From contig JAEYUA010000093.1 in assembly GCA_023433755.1 (NCBI GenBank), positions 1 through 7,505 on the forward strand: DNA of 7,505 bases, given 5' to 3'. The notes beneath the pieces are model-generated. The model was not told the origin of the DNA and did not search any database. It saw nothing but the letters and a program-made list of their open reading frames with translations. The position numbers were made by a program, and so were the translations under genes. Source of the DNA: Bacteroidota bacterium (GTDB lineage: Bacteria; Bacteroidota; Bacteroidia; Chitinophagales; Chitinophagaceae). This document shows positions 4,852-7,505 of this stretch, one piece after another (the stretch's first letter is position 1; the number at the start of each line of letters is the position of its first letter).

Positions 4852-6777
4852 ATGAAGTTCAGGACAGCGCTGCTTTTGATGATATTGACCGCTTACTCTG
4901 TGCATTGCCATGCGCAATTATGCCAGGGCAGCCTGGGAGACCCCATTGTGAACATCACCTTCGGATCAGGTATTAACCCCGGTCCGGCTTTATCGGCAGC
5001 AGCAACCGGTTACCAGTATATGACGGTTGATTGTCCTAACGACGGCCAGTACGCGCTTCGCAACCGCACTGATAATTGTTACGGGAGCTGGCACAGCCTA
5101 TCCAGTGACCATACAGGCAATACGAATGGATATTTTATGCTGGTGAATGCCTCCTATCAACCCAGCGCTTTTTACCTGGATACGGTTGACCTTTTTTGCA
5201 GCAATACCACTTATGAATTCGCGGCCTGGGCCATCAATATGATGCGTACCAATACCTGCGGCGGACAGGCTACGATCCTTCCCAACCTTACTTTCAGTAT
5301 TGAGAATACCAACGGTGCTGTAATACAATCCTACAATACAGGTGACATGCCCGTTACTTCATCACCCACCTGGAACCAGTATGGATTTTTCTTTACAGCT
5401 CCCCCAGGAGTGAACAGGGTGGTGTTGAGGATCACTAATAATGCGCCCGGTGGTTGCGGTAATGACCTCGCCATTGATGATATTACCTTCAGGCCCTGCG
5501 GACCTCTTGTAAATACAACGGTCCAGGGCAATAATGGCCTGCTGGATCTATGCCAGGGCCAGGTAGCACAATACATCTTCTCAGCTAATATTTCAACCGG
5601 TTTCGACAACCCTTTGTTACAATGGCAGCAAAGGGTGAACAATGGAAACTGGACCGATCTGCCGGGCGCCAACAGCAATTCACTTATCGTAAATATTGAT
5701 CCGTTCATGTCCACCGGCATCTACCAGTACCGGCTGGCTGTTTCCAAACCTGAAAATGCAGGCATCGGTGTTTGCAGGGTTAATTCCGGTGTAACCACCA
5801 TTCGCATCAATCCCAACCCTGTTGTGAATATCCAGAGCAATAGTCCCGTGTGCCAGAACAACAGCTTGAATTTTTCAGCAAGCGGAGGAGATGATTATAG
5901 CTGGAGCGGTCCTAATTCTTTGAGCGGCGGCGGCCCATTTGTTACCATTACCAGTGCACAACCCAACCAATCTGGGAGGTATTATGTAACCGTAAGCACC
6001 GCTTTGGGTTGCAGCAAAAAAGATTCGATAGATGTGCTGGTGCATCCAAAACCGGTTGCAGCCATCACGCCTTCACAGGTTGATATTTGCGAGGGAGAAC
6101 AGGTAAACCTTTCGGCACAGGGTGGGTCGCATTACAACTGGCAGCCTTCAATGGGTTTATCTTCCAGCAATATTTCCAATCCCATCGCCAGGCCGTCCGA
6201 TACGATCCTTTATGAAGTGATTGTGAGCAATGAATTTACCTGCTCGGATACGGCAACTGCATTGGTCAATGTTGCCAGCAGGCCAGTTGCCAATGCAGGT
6301 CCTGACCGGGAGATCTTCCAGGGCCAGGTCATTAACCTGGGTGGAAGTGCAGGCGGATCCTACACCGATTTTTCATGGACACCTGATCATGCTATTACAG
6401 CTACCGATATTTTACAGCCGCTCGTTAACCCGCTCGCGGATACCAGCTATATCCTCACTGTGAACTCGGCTTCCTGTGGCAGTGACAGTGATACAGTACA
6501 GGTAAAGGTGTACAAAGGTTTGTTCATTCCCACTGCTTTCACGCCCAACAATGACGGGCTGAATGATGCCTGGCGCATTCCAGGGCTGGGCATTTATAAT
6601 GAGCATGAACTGCTGGTATTTAACCGCTACGGGCAGGTGATCTTTTCCACCAAAACCAACCAGGCCTGGGATGGCCGTTACCGTGGACTTCCACAGCCAA
6701 CAGGAGCCTACCCCTACCTGCTCAGGATCAAAGAAGGAAATATTGTTCTGAAAGGACTGGTGATGATTGTGAGATAA
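4852..6777 (+). CDS. Secreted multi-domain protein with T9SS type B (CHU_C) sorting domain
   Basis: This 641-residue protein is predicted to be exported by Sec and then moved across the outer membrane by the type IX secretion system. A signal peptide (1-21, ending CHAQ) is followed by an N-terminal beta-rich domain (about 24-217) with seven cysteines. Its segments DHTGNTNGYFMLVNASYQP and CSNTTYEFAAWAINM recur at the front of such Bacteroidota proteins, and it resembles carbohydrate-binding jelly-roll modules. Four Ig- or PKD-like modules follow at about 222-320, 323-399, 401-475 and 478-554, each opening with a C/F-x-G- or C-Q-N-type start. The first three each hold a cysteine pair (234/308, 334/387, 413/464). 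The C-terminal CHU_C domain (about 556-641) shows IPTAFTPNNDGLNDAW, FNRYGQVIF, AWDGRYRG and PTGAYPYLLRI. No catalytic domain is visible, so adhesion or glycan binding at the surface is the likely role. Gene products of this kind are often labelled gliding motility-associated because of the sorting domain alone. Confidence 0.9.
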   Translation: MKFRTALLLMILTAYSVHCHAQLCQGSLGDPIVNITFGSGINPGPALSAAATGYQYMTVDCPNDGQYALRNRTDNCYGSWHSLSSDHTGNTNGYFMLVNASYQPSAFYLDTVDLFCSNTTYEFAAWAINMMRTNTCGGQATILPNLTFSIENTNGAVIQSYNTGDMPVTSSPTWNQYGFFFTAPPGVNRVVLRITNNAPGGCGNDLAIDDITFRPCGPLVNTTVQGNNGLLDLCQGQVAQYIFSANISTGFDNPLLQWQQRVNNGNWTDLPGANSNSLIVNIDPFMSTGIYQYRLAVSKPENAGIGVCRVNSGVTTIRINPNPVVNIQSNSPVCQNNSLNFSASGGDDYSWSGPNSLSGGGPFVTITSAQPNQSGRYYVTVSTALGCSKKDSIDVLVHPKPVAAITPSQVDICEGEQVNLSAQGGSHYNWQPSMGLSSSNISNPIARPSDTILYEVIVSNEFTCSDTATALVNVASRPVANAGPDREIFQGQVINLGGSAGGSYTDFSWTPDHAITATDILQPLVNPLADTSYILTVNSASCGSDSDTVQVKVYKGLFIPTAFTPNNDGLNDAWRIPGLGIYNEHELLVFNRYGQVIFSTKTNQAWDGRYRGLPQPTGAYPYLLRIKEGNIVLKGLVMIVR

Positions 6778-6799
6778 GCTGCGAGAGGTGAGCTGCGAG
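6777..6799. repeat. Short direct repeat AGCTGCGAG x2
   Basis: The 9-mer AGCTGCGAG occurs at 6777-6785 and 6791-6799, starting at the last base of the T9SS gene stop codon and filling most of the 31-base gap between convergent genes. Immediately after it, GCCGC (6799-6803) and GCGGC (6814-6818) could pair as a 5-bp stem that reaches into the 3' end of the minus-strand gene. No T tract follows on either side, so a terminator is not supported. Confidence 0.5.
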
Positions 6800-6808
6800 C
6801 CGCGTGAG

Positions 6809-7492
6809 TTACTGCGGCACGCCTCCTGATCTTCCTCCTTCCCGGCCGAATATGGTGAGGTTACCATCCTGGTTATCCTGGGCACCAAGGAATGCGATCC
6901 TCACATTTTTATTGTTGTACATACCCAGTCTTCCACCAGTAGGTGCTGTAGAAAAACGGATGGTTTCCGATTCATTATTAAAAAGGGAGAAATAACCTCC
7001 GCCTCCTCTTGTATAAGTAATCCAGGCCTGCCTGTTTCCCAGCCTGTCGTTGATACGCATATAACCACTTGATTGGTCGGTTGCACCAAATTCAACAATC
7101 TCCGATGACTCCTCATTCATCAATGCCATATAGCCACCCCCGCCCGCTGTCTGGGTGAGTTTGAAAATGGGCATGCTGAATTCATCGTAAGTATTGATAG
7201 CCCCTGCACCACCTTCCGTTGCAAATAGGGAAACAAGCCTGGTCTTTTGCGGCGTCATTGTATTGACCTCGCCATTGCCCGTAATATCACTGCTTTTCAG
7301 TTCTACTACAACATTACCTTTATCATCCACTACCTGGATCTTCTTCGCCTGCAGCAGGTCCGGGGCAGGTTGCCTGTTGTTGAACGACATAAACAATCCT
7401 GCTGCCGCCAACAGCAAAAGAATCATAAAGGTAAGACGGTAAAAACGGGTTTGTTTTTCAAGCTGAAGGATACGAAGTTCTAAAGGCTGCAT
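6809..7492 (-). CDS. Membrane-anchored protein with beta-solenoid-like repeats
   Basis: This 227-residue protein has no function I can name. An amphipathic N-terminal helix (about 2-17, LELRILQLEKQ) precedes one transmembrane segment (about 19-37), so the rest is probably periplasmic. Residues 48-66 (LQAKKIQVVDDKGNVVVELKS) resemble proteins with repeated 'xVxDxxGxxxxxL' units. From 121 the sequence repeats every 21-23 residues: 121-143, 144-166, 167-187, 188-210 and a partial 211-224. Each unit opens with an aromatic, Arg or Asn residue followed by alternating hydrophobics, then an Asn/Asp/Gly turn, a hydrophobic strand such as EIVEF or ETIRF, and a Gly-rich end (GGGG, GG, DG). This is the pattern expected of a short beta-solenoid. 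ATG 7492 gives a clean helix plus membrane start, but only 13 bases remain upstream, so the promoter is outside the window. It converges on the T9SS gene with a 31-base gap. Confidence 0.8.
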   Translation of the reverse strand: MQPLELRILQLEKQTRFYRLTFMILLLLAAAGLFMSFNNRQPAPDLLQAKKIQVVDDKGNVVVELKSSDITGNGEVNTMTPQKTRLVSLFATEGGAGAINTYDEFSMPIFKLTQTAGGGGYMALMNEESSEIVEFGATDQSSGYMRINDRLGNRQAWITYTRGGGGYFSLFNNESETIRFSTAPTGGRLGMYNNKNVRIAFLGAQDNQDGNLTIFGREGGRSGGVPQ

Positions 7493-7505
7493 GAGTAATT
7501 TTTGG

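Noticed and set aside
5331..5720. Minus-strand open frame of 129 codons inside the T9SS gene
   Set aside because: It is wholly inside a well-supported coding region and has no family resemblance.
6412..6888. Minus-strand open frame of 158 codons spanning the end of the T9SS gene and the convergent gap
   Set aside because: It overlaps the CHU_C coding sequence and the end of the minus-strand repeat protein in another frame; its composition looks like a shadow frame.

Overview
The window looks like a chromosomal segment of a Bacteroidota bacterium, most probably of the Chitinophagaceae or a close relative. The evidence is a protein ending in the CHU_C (type B) sorting domain of the type IX secretion system, a DUF3943 protein typical of the phylum, signal peptides ending in the '-NAQ'/'-HAQ' style, no Shine-Dalgarno sequences in front of the genes, and a perfect TAnnTTTG promoter box of the kind read by the Bacteroidota primary sigma factor. 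The family-level placement is inference.

Layout from left to right. Positions 1-196 are non-coding and repeat-rich: two identical 27-base REP-like palindromes in direct orientation (4-30 and 61-87), then a short heptamer array (111-136). A small mono-haem cytochrome c lipoprotein follows (197-538) and ends in a strong intrinsic terminator (625-648). Next is a 693-residue DNA ligase D (732-2813) with a ligase domain followed by a primase-polymerase domain. It has no N-terminal 3'-phosphoesterase domain, and neither Ku nor a separate phosphoesterase is in the window. Behind it lie a DUF3943 envelope protein (2873-4327) with its own promoter and a nearly leaderless start, a small secreted protein I do not recognise (4390-4782), and a 641-residue secreted multi-domain adhesin-like protein with a T9SS signal (4852-6777). 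Facing it on the minus strand is a membrane-anchored protein (6809-7492) whose exported part consists of about five repeats of 21-23 residues.

The genes do not form an obvious pathway. LigD works in double-strand break repair by end joining. The other five products are all predicted to be exported or membrane-anchored (periplasm, outer membrane, cell surface). Gaps of 45-193 bases, separate promoter candidates and a terminator suggest mostly single-gene transcription units rather than one operon. I see no tRNA, rRNA, CRISPR array, transposase, phage gene or defence cassette. The points most worth a second look are the REP pair, the LigD lacking its phosphoesterase domain, the repeat protein at the right end and the near-leaderless DUF3943 start.
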